In this document: positions 16,055-25,486 of the stretch, one piece after another
Position numbering within the stretch: the stretch's first letter is position 1
Layout of the letters: each line of letters starts with the position of its first letter
Source: Arcobacter sp.
GTDB taxonomy: Bacteria; Campylobacterota; Campylobacteria; Campylobacterales; Arcobacteraceae
NCBI GenBank assembly: GCA_002869565.1
Contig: PKUJ01000024.1
Location: 1-64,000, forward strand
DNA length: 64,000 nucleotides
Direction of reading: 5' to 3'
Position numbers and translations under genes: made by a program
Notes under the pieces: model-generated
The model's database searches: none
What the model saw: only the letters and a program-made list of their open reading frames with translations
What the model was told of the DNA's origin: nothing

Positions 16055-18256
16055 ATGCAAGAAATATTTAAAAAATTAGATTTATTAGACTATATAGAGT
16101 CTTTTTCAAAATTATTATCAAGAGAAAAGTCAATTATCTTAGAAGGTGATATTAATATCCATCATAGATTAATAAGTGAGCTTTCAAAATTTGATTTTAA
16201 AGAGCCACCAAAAATAGCAAATTTGGATAATGCTTTAATGCATATTCAAAAACAGGGTATTTTAAAAGTATATGAAATATATGAATTTGTTAAGATTATA
16301 AACTATTTTAACTATTTAAAAAGATTTAATTTTGAGGGAAAACTTCAAGAATGGATTGATAAGATTATTATTCCTTTAGATGTAGAAAAAGTATCTAATT
16401 ATTTTGATGAGAAATCAAATCTAAAATCGGGAATAGATGAAGATTATGATTCAATTAAAAATGCAATTTATCAAAATAAGCAAGAGATAAAACAGAGTCT
16501 TTACAAAGTAATTAATTCAAGTAAATTAAGAAGTTATCTAGTTGATTCTCAAGTTCATTATATAAATGGTGAAGAGTGTATTTTAGTTCGTGGTGGCTTT
16601 AACCATATATTAAAAGCTTCAGTAATTGATAGATCAAATTCTGGATTCTTTTATGTTCTTCCTCACAGTGTAAGTACTTTAAAACAAAAACAGAGTGATT
16701 TAGTAAATAGACAAGAAGAGATTCTTTTAAAGATATGTAAAGAGCTTAGTTCTTTATTTGAAAAAAACTTAATGTTTTTAAAGTTTATAAACAAAGAGTT
16801 TGATAGATTTGATCATTATCAAGCTAGGCTCTTTTTTGCTAAAATTGGTGATAAAAACTTTATTTTACCAAATAAAAAAGAGAAAAATAAATTAGTAGAT
16901 TTTAAACATCCAGCACTTCAAGATCCAAAATCAATTACAATTGATTTTTCAAAAGCAGTTGTGATGATTACAGGTGTAAATGCTGGTGGTAAAACTATGA
17001 TGTTAAAATCTATTTTATCGGCAGTTTTACTTTCTAAATATTTACTTCCATATAATACTCATTCTGATACACAAATTGGAACATTTAAGGAGATAAATGC
17101 TGTTTTAGATGATCCTCAAAGTGTTAAGAATGATATATCTACTTTTGCTGGAAGAATGGTAGAATTTTCAAAACTCTTTTCTTCAAAAAATGCTATTGTT
17201 GGTGTAGATGAAATTGAATTAGGAACTGATTCAGATGAGGCTGCAAGTTTATTTAAAGTTGTAATTGAAGAGTTGATACAAAAAGATATTAAGATTATTA
17301 TCACAACTCACCATAAAAGACTCGCTGCTTTAATGGCTGCAAATGAAGAGGTTGAATTAGTAGCTGCTCTTTATGATGAGGAAAATAGAAAACCAACGTA
17401 TGAATTCTTACAAGGAACAATAGGAAAATCTTATGCTTTTGAAACTGCAAGTAGATATGGAATTCCTCTAAATGTAATCAAAAAAGCAAAAATTGTTTAT
17501 GGTGAAGATAAAGATAAGTTAAATGAGCTTATTGAGAGAAGTTCTGCTTTAGAGATTGAATATAAACAAAAGATCGAAAAACTTAATAATGAGATTGAAG
17601 AACACGAAAGATTAAATAGAAATTTAAAAGATTTAAAAGAAAATCTTGACGAACAAATTTACACAGAAAAATCAAAACTTCATAAAGAGTACAAAGACGC
17701 AAGAGATGAAGCTAAAAAAGCTATAAAAGCAAAAGTAGCCCAAGGACATCAGCATTTAAATATTGCTCACGATAAAGCAAAGTCAATTAAAACTGAAAAA
17801 ATTCAAGAAGTAGTAGCTGATTTAAAAGTAGGGGATAGAGTAAAATATCGTAATGCAAAAGGTGAAATTCTTTCTATAAAAGGTAAAAAAGCTTTTATTG
17901 AAAATGATATGGGAATGAAACTACAAGTTTTATTAGCTGATTTACAAAGAAGTGGAAACCCTCCAAAAATAAAAGCTAAACCAAAGTCAACAGTAACAAT
18001 ACAAAAACCAGATTCAGGTCATGTCAAACTTGATTTACATGGACAACGAGCTGATGAAGCTATTGAAAATCTTGATAAGTTTTTATCTGATGCTTTAATT
18101 GCTGGTTTTGATGAAGTTTTAGTTTATCATGGAATTGGAACTGGAAAATTATCATATGCAGTTAAAAAGTTTTTAGACTCCCATAAAAGGGTAGTTTCAT
18201 ATACCGATGCGCATCCTTCTCAGGGTGGCTTCGGGGCAAAAGTAATAAAGCTTTAA
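16055..18256 (+). CDS. mutS2: MutS2 recombination/ribosome-rescue ATPase with Smr domain
   Basis: 733 residues, slightly shorter than the usual 780. The MutS-type ATPase has Walker A at about 305-315 (GVNAGGKTMMLKS), a Walker B region VGVDEIELGTD, and the THHKRLA segment; a coiled-coil clamp follows (about 480-560), then a KOW-like stretch (VGDRVKYRNAKGEILSIKGKK). The C-terminal Smr nuclease domain starts near 657 with KLDLHGQ and includes VYHGIGTGKLS. MutS2 suppresses homologous recombination and splits collided ribosomes in other bacteria. Probably translated from a leaderless mRNA. Confidence 0.93.
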   Translation: MQEIFKKLDLLDYIESFSKLLSREKSIILEGDINIHHRLISELSKFDFKEPPKIANLDNALMHIQKQGILKVYEIYEFVKIINYFNYLKRFNFEGKLQEWIDKIIIPLDVEKVSNYFDEKSNLKSGIDEDYDSIKNAIYQNKQEIKQSLYKVINSSKLRSYLVDSQVHYINGEECILVRGGFNHILKASVIDRSNSGFFYVLPHSVSTLKQKQSDLVNRQEEILLKICKELSSLFEKNLMFLKFINKEFDRFDHYQARLFFAKIGDKNFILPNKKEKNKLVDFKHPALQDPKSITIDFSKAVVMITGVNAGGKTMMLKSILSAVLLSKYLLPYNTHSDTQIGTFKEINAVLDDPQSVKNDISTFAGRMVEFSKLFSSKNAIVGVDEIELGTDSDEAASLFKVVIEELIQKDIKIIITTHHKRLAALMAANEEVELVAALYDEENRKPTYEFLQGTIGKSYAFETASRYGIPLNVIKKAKIVYGEDKDKLNELIERSSALEIEYKQKIEKLNNEIEEHERLNRNLKDLKENLDEQIYTEKSKLHKEYKDARDEAKKAIKAKVAQGHQHLNIAHDKAKSIKTEKIQEVVADLKVGDRVKYRNAKGEILSIKGKKAFIENDMGMKLQVLLADLQRSGNPPKIKAKPKSTVTIQKPDSGHVKLDLHGQRADEAIENLDKFLSDALIAGFDEVLVYHGIGTGKLSYAVKKFLDSHKRVVSYTDAHPSQGGFGAKVIKL

Positions 18257-18285
18257 AAAAGTAGGGCTAAATGCCTTACTTTTTT
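18255..18285. terminator. Bidirectional terminator overlapping two stop codons
   Basis: A 13-bp stem with one G-U pair (18255-18267/18273-18285), loop TAAAT, six As and six Ts at the base. It contains the last bases of the mutS2 stop and the stop of the convergent gene. Confidence 0.85.
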
Positions 18286-18662
18286 AATGATTTTATCATC
18301 TCTTCCATAATAACATTTGCTTGTTCATTAGGCGCTTCAAGAAAGTTTACAACATATGAATCTACAAGTTCTGCTACACCTATTGATCTTGGTCGTACAG
18401 CTAAAACTTCTGGTGTAGGAATCTCTTTTCCAAAACAGAAAATTATATTCTTGGCATCTTTAATATCTTCTCTAATAATTCCATCAACTCTTTTTGTTTG
18501 TGCAAATTGATCAAAAATTGCAATATATGCAATTACTGGATGTACATCAATTTTTTCTTTTAATGCATTTAGAATTTCATCTACATTTGTATATTTTAAT
18601 TCTGATTTATCAAATACAATTTCAAAGATATGATATTTGTCTTTAAATATTTTTTGTTTCAT
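18276..18662 (-). CDS. Conserved-looking hypothetical protein, 128 residues
   Basis: A soluble protein with no signal peptide. It starts MKQKIFKDKYHIFEIVFDKSE and has the pattern of an alternating alpha/beta protein (AYIAIFDQFAQT, NIIFCFGKEIPTPEVLAVRPRSIGVAEL). It reminds me of a domain-of-unknown-function family seen in Campylobacterota, but I cannot name it firmly. It follows a membrane-anchored hypothetical gene by three bases, so the two are one operon. Confidence 0.7.
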   Translation of the reverse strand: MKQKIFKDKYHIFEIVFDKSELKYTNVDEILNALKEKIDVHPVIAYIAIFDQFAQTKRVDGIIREDIKDAKNIIFCFGKEIPTPEVLAVRPRSIGVAELVDSYVVNFLEAPNEQANVIMEEMIKSLKK

Positions 18663-18665
18663 TTT

Positions 18666-19214
18666 TTATTCTCCTTTTATTGTTATAAATGATTTGATTA
18701 CACAATCCATACGATCTGGAATATCACTTGTATCCTTTTGCATATAGTCTGTTTGTATTTTGTAAATTAGTTTTTTGTCTAGTTTAAATTCAAAGACTAA
18801 ATATCCTGCATAAAGTTTTGCTTTATCAGATTTTTTACCTTTATCTTCTTTATCATTCTCATAAATATAATAATCTATGATTAGCTTTTTATGTGCTTCT
18901 TTTTTTTCATTTATATGTTTATTAATACTATTTATTAGTATTTTATCAGCTTTTTCTATTGAAATATAGTTTAATATTTCTGATTTCATATACTTTGAAA
19001 GTTCTATTTGTGAGAGTATCTCATAATTGCCAGATTGTAATAAGTTTATTGCTTCAGGTGCTAATTTTTTGTTTCTAATACTTTCAAATGTGATAGATTT
19101 ATTTTGGCAAGCAACTCTTTTTTGATTCTTATTTTGAATTGTATTTACATTATATATGCCATAAGCAAAGAAAAGAACTAGTCCAATAAATATGAGAGAA
19201 AAAATTTTATTCAT
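18666..19214 (-). CDS. Hypothetical protein with N-terminal membrane anchor
   Basis: 182 residues. A hydrophobic segment at about 5-22 (FSLIFIGLVLFFAYGIY) acts as signal anchor; the rest is a lysine-rich periplasmic domain with two cysteines (Cys36 and a late CVIKSF). No family recognised. It lies 109 bases after the DUF748 gene and three bases before the 128-residue gene, all on the minus strand, which suggests an envelope-related operon. Confidence 0.7.
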   Translation of the reverse strand: MNKIFSLIFIGLVLFFAYGIYNVNTIQNKNQKRVACQNKSITFESIRNKKLAPEAINLLQSGNYEILSQIELSKYMKSEILNYISIEKADKILINSINKHINEKKEAHKKLIIDYYIYENDKEDKGKKSDKAKLYAGYLVFEFKLDKKLIYKIQTDYMQKDTSDIPDRMDCVIKSFITIKGE

Positions 19215-19322
19215 AAAAATCCTATTAGTATAATTGATATATATTATAATTTTTATGAATAATAACCGAAGTTTTATTATAAGTTAATTAAATAATATTA
19301 TTATAAAAAAAACTTATGATAC

Positions 19323-22300
19323 TTATTTTGTTGATACTCCTAGTTTAAAAATTATCCATTTGCTTTTTGCTGTTTCTTGTTTTTTAATTTCCTCGATTTT
19401 TACTGCGTCTTTTGAAACTTTTTTAACTTCTAATAAATATTTTAGAATATTAGAAATTCTACTTTTAGCTAATGTCACAAGTTCTTCATCTGAAACTTCT
19501 TGTTTTGAAGCAAGGAATTTATGTAAATATTCAACATAAGCATCATTGTTAAACTTTTCTTTTCCATCCTTGTCTTTTTTTGTATATAATTTTTTAATAT
19601 CATCTAAATCTTTTACTTTATCAATATCTTGGTATAAATCTTCGAGTGTTTTTTTATATTCATCTCCTTGAGGAATTTTCTTCATCTGTTTTATCAAGAA
19701 TTGCTCAAATTTTATATTTTGTAGTGCTAATTTATCTTTTATTGGATCATAAACTGGCGTAACAGTTATTGCTAGTTTTTGTTTTTTCTCTAAAATTTTT
19801 GCAATATTATCTAAAGATTCTTTTTCTGAAGATAATATTTCACTCTTTCCAAATTCAAATTCTAAGCTTTTAATATCATCTGCATTTATTCCAAATACAG
19901 AAGCTAGAAGTGAAAATGGCGATGCAATAGCTTTTACTATAAGATTTGTAAAGGCTTTCCATACAATAGGTGCTATTGAGAATTCTGGATCATCAACATT
20001 CCCTTTTACCGGAAGTTCTAAATCAATAACTCCCTCACTATTCTCTAATAAAGCGATAGCTAAGTCTAGTGGTAGATTTACTGCATCTGGACTTTCAACA
20101 GTATTTCCAAATTTTATATTACTAATTATTACTGAGTTTTCTGCTTTTAAATCTGATTTTTTTATATTATATTTTAAATCTAGATTTAGTTTTCCACTCT
20201 CAATTTCTCTTCCAACAAATTTTCCAGAGTAGGGAGTGAAATTTTTAATAGCAAGATTTTTGAATAACAAATTTGTATCAGTTAATAGTTTGATATCGTT
20301 TATATCAACTATACCTGAGATTTTTGTATATCCGTATTCGTCTACTGTTCCTTCAAGACTTAGTTTAGTGGGTTTAGAGCTGTTTGAATTAAGGCGTGAA
20401 AATTCACCATTTAGTTTAGTAATATCAGTTTTAAATGGTATTGGAAGATTCTTATCTTCAAAAGTCATTTTCATATCTTTTATTTTTATTGGACCTATAT
20501 CAAAAGCAAAATTAGATTTATCTTTTTTAGTTTTTTCTTTATTAGTAACTTTTTTTGTATCTTTTTCTTTCTTTTGACTAGTTTCCTGTTTTCCAAGAGT
20601 AACAGAAAGATAAGGCTTATTTAAAATTGAACGAACAATTTTTAATTTATTGTCTTTATGTGATATATCTTCTATATTTAGATAAATATTCTTTGCAAGA
20701 ACATCAGTTTTACCTTGGATATCTTTGAATATTAAGCTAGGTTCATTTAAATCTATTTTTGAAATTCTTACTTCATCTTTATAATTAAATATATCGCTTA
20801 TTATAAGACTTAGCTCTTTTGCTAGTATTGAAGTATTGTTTTTCTTATCTTCTAGAGATATAGATGACTTTGTAAGACTTAAGATGGCAATTTGTAATTT
20901 CTCATCAATAAAAGAGTTATCTGTAGCTAACAGATTGATGTTTTCTGTTGATATATTCATTTCATTTTTAATGTCATTATATTTTAATAATGGCGCTTGT
21001 AGTTTTATTTTATTAATTTTTATATTAGAACCATTTATATTTAAGTCTTGAGTATCAATTGCAAGAGAGTTTCCAATTATTGTCATATCATTTATTTTGT
21101 CTTCGAAAGAAATATTTGGACTATTTAAAGATATTTTTTCAAGATTTACAATTGAATCTTTTGAATTAAAATTTGAAGCACTAAGGTTAATATTTGTATT
21201 CATAGATAAAGAGTTAGCTAGGTCTTGAAAGTTTATATTAGAATTTTTTACATTTAATTCTTTTAGTGAAACTTTCCAAGGAGTTGAATCTTTTTTACTA
21301 TTTTCTTCTTGAATTTGTTTTTTATTTATATTTTCTGACTCAACAGTTTTTTCAATGTTGTTAGCAGTTCTTTTCTCTATAGGCACTTCTTTTTCAATAT
21401 TGATTAGATTTGTTAGGTTTAGTATGTTATTTTTATTATTTATAATTTGAGAGTTTAATTCATTAAAATATAATGAATTTATTTTTATAATATTTTCTGG
21501 ATAATTTAAATTAAGATCATCAAGAGCTAGCTGTTTTAAAGAAAGTATTGAATTGTTATTTTGTTTAATATCTAAATTCTTAATATCTAAATTTGCTTCA
21601 TTAATTTCAACTTTAAGATCTTTTTTTGTATCAACTTTGAATCCAAATTTTAAATTTAAGTAAGTTTTATCACTTAGGTCAAAATTTAATAACTCTTCTT
21701 TGTATACTAAAAATTCTTTTGGTTTAAAGTTTTTTAATTCAACTACACCATTCATTTCAAATGGATCTAATCTTAATCCACCGTTTACAGTAAGTTCTGT
21801 ATTTGTGTTTATTAAAGCTTTGAAGTTATGTGAAGCTAGAGTATTTCTATATGTTCCCATATCATAAAAAGTATAATTTAAATTGTGTATATTCAATTTA
21901 TATGGTTCTTTATTTTTAGAAAATTTTGTGAATTTTATTTTTGCATTGTCTAAAACAGTTTTATAAATTTGAAACTTTATATTTGAATTTGTTTCATTTT
22001 CTTTTTTATTGTCCTCTTTTTGTGTTTTTACAAGTTTTTCTAAGTTTAATGTTCCATCTTCAAATTCAATTATATTTACATAAGTATCTTCAAGTATTAG
22101 GTCTTTAAAACTGATATGTTGTTCATCAATCGATTTAAATAATGAAAAATCTATTAATAGTTTTTTTATGCTAATTGTTGTTTCTCTTTCATCAAATATC
22201 TTCAATTTATATGCTGAAAATTTTAATAAAAAAGGATTAAATTCTATTTTTTCTATAGAGGCTTTTTGTGTTAGGTTTTCATTTATTATGTCTTCAATTT

Positions 22301-22394
22301 GAGGTTTTAGGATTTTAGGAAGTACAACAAAACCAATTATTGTGTATATGAGAAGAAGTGATGATATTATAATAAGTAATTTATTTTTTTTCAT
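19323..22394 (-). CDS. DUF748 / AsmA-like giant envelope protein
   Basis: 1023 residues. One N-terminal membrane segment (about 5-27) is followed by long repeats of beta strands of the kind DxxNL..LxLxDxxIxF, typical of DUF748 and AsmA/TamB-like proteins thought to bridge the periplasm and move lipids. The C-terminal part contains the conserved DUF748 block (DLELPVKGNVDDPEFSIAP, then FSLLASVFG) and a final region resembling OmpA-like folds (LEFEFGKSEILSSEKESLD). A lysine-rich linker lies at about 600-625. Lipid transport is inference from the family. Confidence 0.85.
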   Translation of the reverse strand: MKKNKLLIIISSLLLIYTIIGFVVLPKILKPQIEDIINENLTQKASIEKIEFNPFLLKFSAYKLKIFDERETTISIKKLLIDFSLFKSIDEQHISFKDLILEDTYVNIIEFEDGTLNLEKLVKTQKEDNKKENETNSNIKFQIYKTVLDNAKIKFTKFSKNKEPYKLNIHNLNYTFYDMGTYRNTLASHNFKALINTNTELTVNGGLRLDPFEMNGVVELKNFKPKEFLVYKEELLNFDLSDKTYLNLKFGFKVDTKKDLKVEINEANLDIKNLDIKQNNNSILSLKQLALDDLNLNYPENIIKINSLYFNELNSQIINNKNNILNLTNLINIEKEVPIEKRTANNIEKTVESENINKKQIQEENSKKDSTPWKVSLKELNVKNSNINFQDLANSLSMNTNINLSASNFNSKDSIVNLEKISLNSPNISFEDKINDMTIIGNSLAIDTQDLNINGSNIKINKIKLQAPLLKYNDIKNEMNISTENINLLATDNSFIDEKLQIAILSLTKSSISLEDKKNNTSILAKELSLIISDIFNYKDEVRISKIDLNEPSLIFKDIQGKTDVLAKNIYLNIEDISHKDNKLKIVRSILNKPYLSVTLGKQETSQKKEKDTKKVTNKEKTKKDKSNFAFDIGPIKIKDMKMTFEDKNLPIPFKTDITKLNGEFSRLNSNSSKPTKLSLEGTVDEYGYTKISGIVDINDIKLLTDTNLLFKNLAIKNFTPYSGKFVGREIESGKLNLDLKYNIKKSDLKAENSVIISNIKFGNTVESPDAVNLPLDLAIALLENSEGVIDLELPVKGNVDDPEFSIAPIVWKAFTNLIVKAIASPFSLLASVFGINADDIKSLEFEFGKSEILSSEKESLDNIAKILEKKQKLAITVTPVYDPIKDKLALQNIKFEQFLIKQMKKIPQGDEYKKTLEDLYQDIDKVKDLDDIKKLYTKKDKDGKEKFNNDAYVEYLHKFLASKQEVSDEELVTLAKSRISNILKYLLEVKKVSKDAVKIEEIKKQETAKSKWIIFKLGVSTK

Positions 22395-22631
22395 AATGTA
22401 ACCTTTTTTTATTCCATATAATTATAACAAAAATTAACATATTTTCTTTGTATGATTAAGTTTAACATTCTTTAGAATGAACTAATAGTTTTTGTTTATT
22501 TAACATAAATATTTAAACTACTTTTTATATTAATAATTATTTAGGATTAATCATTTTATATTAATTAATCATTAGCTTTTTATTAATAAAAGGTAACTAT
22601 ACTTCTGATAATTTATTAATAAAGGCTTTCG

Positions 22632-24248
22632 TTGAAAAATATCTCTCAATATAAATTGATTACTCTTATATCAATATTTTTTGTATTATTTTATAATCTC
22701 GCATTTTTTAAAAATGTTCTTTTAGTATACTCTTTTAGTGGGATAGATATATTATATATTTGTTCAATTGCTATTTTACTATTTAGTTTATGTGTTTTTG
22801 TATTTTCTTTGTTTAGTTCAAAATATACAACTAAACCTATTTTAATATTGACTGTTTTGGTTTCATCATTTAGTGCATATTTTATGGATACTTATCATGT
22901 TGTTATTGATTCTAGTATGATTAGGAATTCATTGCAAACAAATCTTAGTGAATCTTCAGATTTATTTAGTCTTAGACTTGTTCTTTATGTTGTTTTGTTA
23001 GGAATCTTGCCAGCTATTTTTATTTATAAAACTAAGATAGAATATAAAACACTAAAAAAAGAGATTTTTGCTAAACTAAAAACTCTATTTTTATCTTTAT
23101 TACTTATTGTAATAATAATTTTTTCTTTTAGTAAGTTTTATACATCATTTTTCAGAGAACATAAATCTCTTAGATATCATGTAAATCCAATTTATTGGAT
23201 GTATAGTATAGGAAATTATATAAATAAAACTATAGATAATGGCCCTCTAGTTGTAGAAACAGTAGGATTAGATGCAAAAATTATTCCTAATTCACATCCT
23301 GAAGAAGTAGAAAAAACTGAATTAATCATAATGGTTGTAGGAGAAGCTGCAAGAGCTGATAGATTTTCTTTAAATGGTTATGAAAAAGAGACAAATCCAC
23401 TTCTTAAAAAAGAAGAAATAGTTAATTTTACAAATATGTATTCATGTGGTACTTCCACTGCTGAATCAGTTCCTTGTATGTTTTCAATGTATGATAAAGC
23501 TGATTATAGTTATAAAAAAGGAATTTCTACTGAAAATATAGTTGATGTGTTAAAACATACAAAAAAAATAAATGTATTATGGAGAGACAATAACTCTACT
23601 TCAAAAGGAGTAGCTCTTCGAACAGAATATCAAGATTATAAAACATCTAAAAACAATACTATGTGTGATGAAACTGAGTGTAGAGATGAAGGTATGATTG
23701 TTGGGCTTGAAGATTATATAAAAAAACATAAAGGTGAAGATATTTTGATAGTTCTTCATCAAATGGGAAATCATGGACCTGCATATTATAAAAGGTATCC
23801 AAAAGAGTTTGAAAAATTTACACCTGTTTGTAAATCTAATCAACTAGAAGAATGTACTCAAGAAGAAGTAAGTAATGCATATGATAATGCAATTTTATAT
23901 ACGGATTATTTTTTATCAAAAGTAATTAACTTTTTAAAACCTTATTCAAAAGATTATGAAACTGCTATGCTTTACATGAGCGATCATGGAGAAAGTTTAG
24001 GTGAAAATGGTATATATCTTCACGGTCTTCCGTATTTTATGGCTCCGGATGAACAAAAACATATAGGTTCTTTAATCTGGTTTGGAGAAGGTGATATAAA
24101 AGAAGATATTGATATAGAAAAATTAGCTACATATAAAAATAAAAGATTTTCTCAAGATGATTTATTTCATACACTTTTAGGTCTCTTTGAAGTTGAAACT
24201 GAAGTTTACAAAAAAGAATTAGACATATTATATAATGCTAAAAAATAA
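22632..24248 (+). CDS. eptA: Lipid A phosphoethanolamine transferase
   Basis: 538 residues, start TTG with an AAAGG site six bases upstream. Five membrane segments fill the first ~190 residues; the periplasmic alkaline-phosphatase-like domain follows. The catalytic threonine is near 276 in CGTSTAESVPCMFS, with metal ligands in VVGEAARADR and MSDHGESLGENG, and several cysteines for the usual disulfides. It adds phosphoethanolamine to lipid A or core and gives resistance to cationic peptides. It overlaps the next gene, a PAP2 phosphatase, by 14 bases. Confidence 0.9.
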   Translation: MKNISQYKLITLISIFFVLFYNLAFFKNVLLVYSFSGIDILYICSIAILLFSLCVFVFSLFSSKYTTKPILILTVLVSSFSAYFMDTYHVVIDSSMIRNSLQTNLSESSDLFSLRLVLYVVLLGILPAIFIYKTKIEYKTLKKEIFAKLKTLFLSLLLIVIIIFSFSKFYTSFFREHKSLRYHVNPIYWMYSIGNYINKTIDNGPLVVETVGLDAKIIPNSHPEEVEKTELIIMVVGEAARADRFSLNGYEKETNPLLKKEEIVNFTNMYSCGTSTAESVPCMFSMYDKADYSYKKGISTENIVDVLKHTKKINVLWRDNNSTSKGVALRTEYQDYKTSKNNTMCDETECRDEGMIVGLEDYIKKHKGEDILIVLHQMGNHGPAYYKRYPKEFEKFTPVCKSNQLEECTQEEVSNAYDNAILYTDYFLSKVINFLKPYSKDYETAMLYMSDHGESLGENGIYLHGLPYFMAPDEQKHIGSLIWFGEGDIKEDIDIEKLATYKNKRFSQDDLFHTLLGLFEVETEVYKKELDILYNAKK

Positions 24249-24927
24249 CAATAAACAAATTGTAATTACAAGTGTTTTATTAATACTTGTAATTGCTTTG
24301 TTCCAATTTACAGAGCTTGATATCATAATTCAAAACTTTTTTTATAACTTTGAAACAAAAACTTGGTTGATAGATAAAAATGAACCGATATTAAAATTCT
24401 TTTTATATGATGGTTTGAAAAAACTACTTATTATTTTTGCTCTTTTATTGTTGGTTATTTTGATTTTTTTTAGAAAAAATAGCTTAGTAAAAGAGTATAA
24501 AAAAGGTTTGCTTATAGTTGTGTTATCAGCTATTTTTGTCCCTTTTGTAGTTATTACATTAAAAAATACAACTAATACTCCTTGTCCTTGTGATATTGTT
24601 CATTTTAATGGAATTTATCCTCCTGTTAAAGTATTTGATTCTTATCCTGAAAATTTTGTGCAAACATCTAAAATAAAATGTTGGCCAGCTGGACATGCTA
24701 GTGCTGGTTTTGCACTTATGTCTTTGTTCTTTTTGTTTAAATCAACAAGGAATAAACGAAGAGCTTTAATAGGTGCTTTGATTACAGGTAGCACAATGGG
24801 AATATATAAAATGTTATTAGGAGATCATTTTTTTAGCCACACAATTATAACAATGTTAATTGCATGGCTTATAATTTTACTTATAGAAAAAGTTGTAAAT
24901 AAATTTTCTTTAGATGTCAAAGACTAA
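24235..24927 (+). CDS. PAP2-family lipid phosphatase, LpxE-like
   Basis: 230 residues with about five membrane segments. PAP2 motif 2 is CWPAGHASAG (about 149-158) and motif 3 is GDHFFSHTI; motif 1 (LKNTTNTPCPCD) is less usual in lacking the RP. This is the shape of lipid A 1-phosphatase LpxE or a kdsX-like/undecaprenyl phosphatase. The 14-bp overlap with eptA parallels the lpxE-eptA pairing known in Helicobacter pylori, where the phosphate is removed and then replaced by phosphoethanolamine. The stop overlaps the convergent FHA gene. Confidence 0.85.
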   Translation: MLKNNNKQIVITSVLLILVIALFQFTELDIIIQNFFYNFETKTWLIDKNEPILKFFLYDGLKKLLIIFALLLLVILIFFRKNSLVKEYKKGLLIVVLSAIFVPFVVITLKNTTNTPCPCDIVHFNGIYPPVKVFDSYPENFVQTSKIKCWPAGHASAGFALMSLFFLFKSTRNKRRALIGALITGSTMGIYKMLLGDHFFSHTIITMLIAWLIILLIEKVVNKFSLDVKD

Positions 24928-25368
24928 AAACTGGAACTTAAATTCAGATTTTACAGAACCAATTTGAATTGTGTCTCCATCTTTTAGTATTTTTTCTTCT
25001 ATTTTATTTTTTCCTGCAAATGATACTCCATTTATTGTCGTACCATTTGTACTTCCTCTATCTTTTAGTATGTAATTATTATTTTCAAAAGAAATTTCAC
25101 AATGCTCTTTTGAAATTTCTAATGAACTATTATTATCAATAAGGTATAAATCATTATTTGGTTTTGAATCATTTGTCATTATTCTTAATTTAACAAAAAT
25201 ACCTCGTTCACTTTCACCCATTCTTGATTCTCTTCCTATTTTAAAAGGCAAATTTCTAATTGGAATAATTTTTTCATTTGCTAAAGCTTGTTTTGAATTT
25301 TCATTTAGTGGTAAGATCACTGCTCTTGGTACAAAAGATTTTAATATATCTTTTTTTATTGTTTCCAT
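24910..25368 (-). CDS. FHA-domain protein
   Basis: 152 residues. The C-terminal half (about 55-150) is a forkhead-associated domain: FKIGRESRMGES (phosphothreonine-binding GR), then SKEHCEISFENNNYILKDRGSTNGTTING (SxxH and NG motifs). Such domains bind phosphothreonine peptides and mark signalling or secretion scaffolds. The first 45 residues are an unmatched extension. No kinase or type VI gene lies nearby. Its last 18 bases overlap the end of the PAP2 gene. Confidence 0.88.
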   Translation of the reverse strand: METIKKDILKSFVPRAVILPLNENSKQALANEKIIPIRNLPFKIGRESRMGESERGIFVKLRIMTNDSKPNNDLYLIDNNSSLEISKEHCEISFENNNYILKDRGSTNGTTINGVSFAGKNKIEEKILKDGDTIQIGSVKSEFKFQFLVFDI

Positions 25369-25486
25369 TAATACCTCATTTATATAATTATTTTAATTTT
25401 TTGTATTATAACAAAATTATTATCTTTTAAGTAAAATCCAATTTAAACATAACTTTGATACAATCCTTTTTATAAAAAGGAAATAG

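Noticed and set aside
20236-20577. Plus-strand open frame of 113 codons inside the DUF748 gene
   Set aside because: Antisense shadow of the well-supported 1023-codon gene; no start signals and a biased composition.
22395-22631. Possible regulatory RNA before eptA
   Set aside because: The 237-bp gap is A/T-rich with only weak, chance-level hairpins; no two-component operator-like direct repeat was recognisable.
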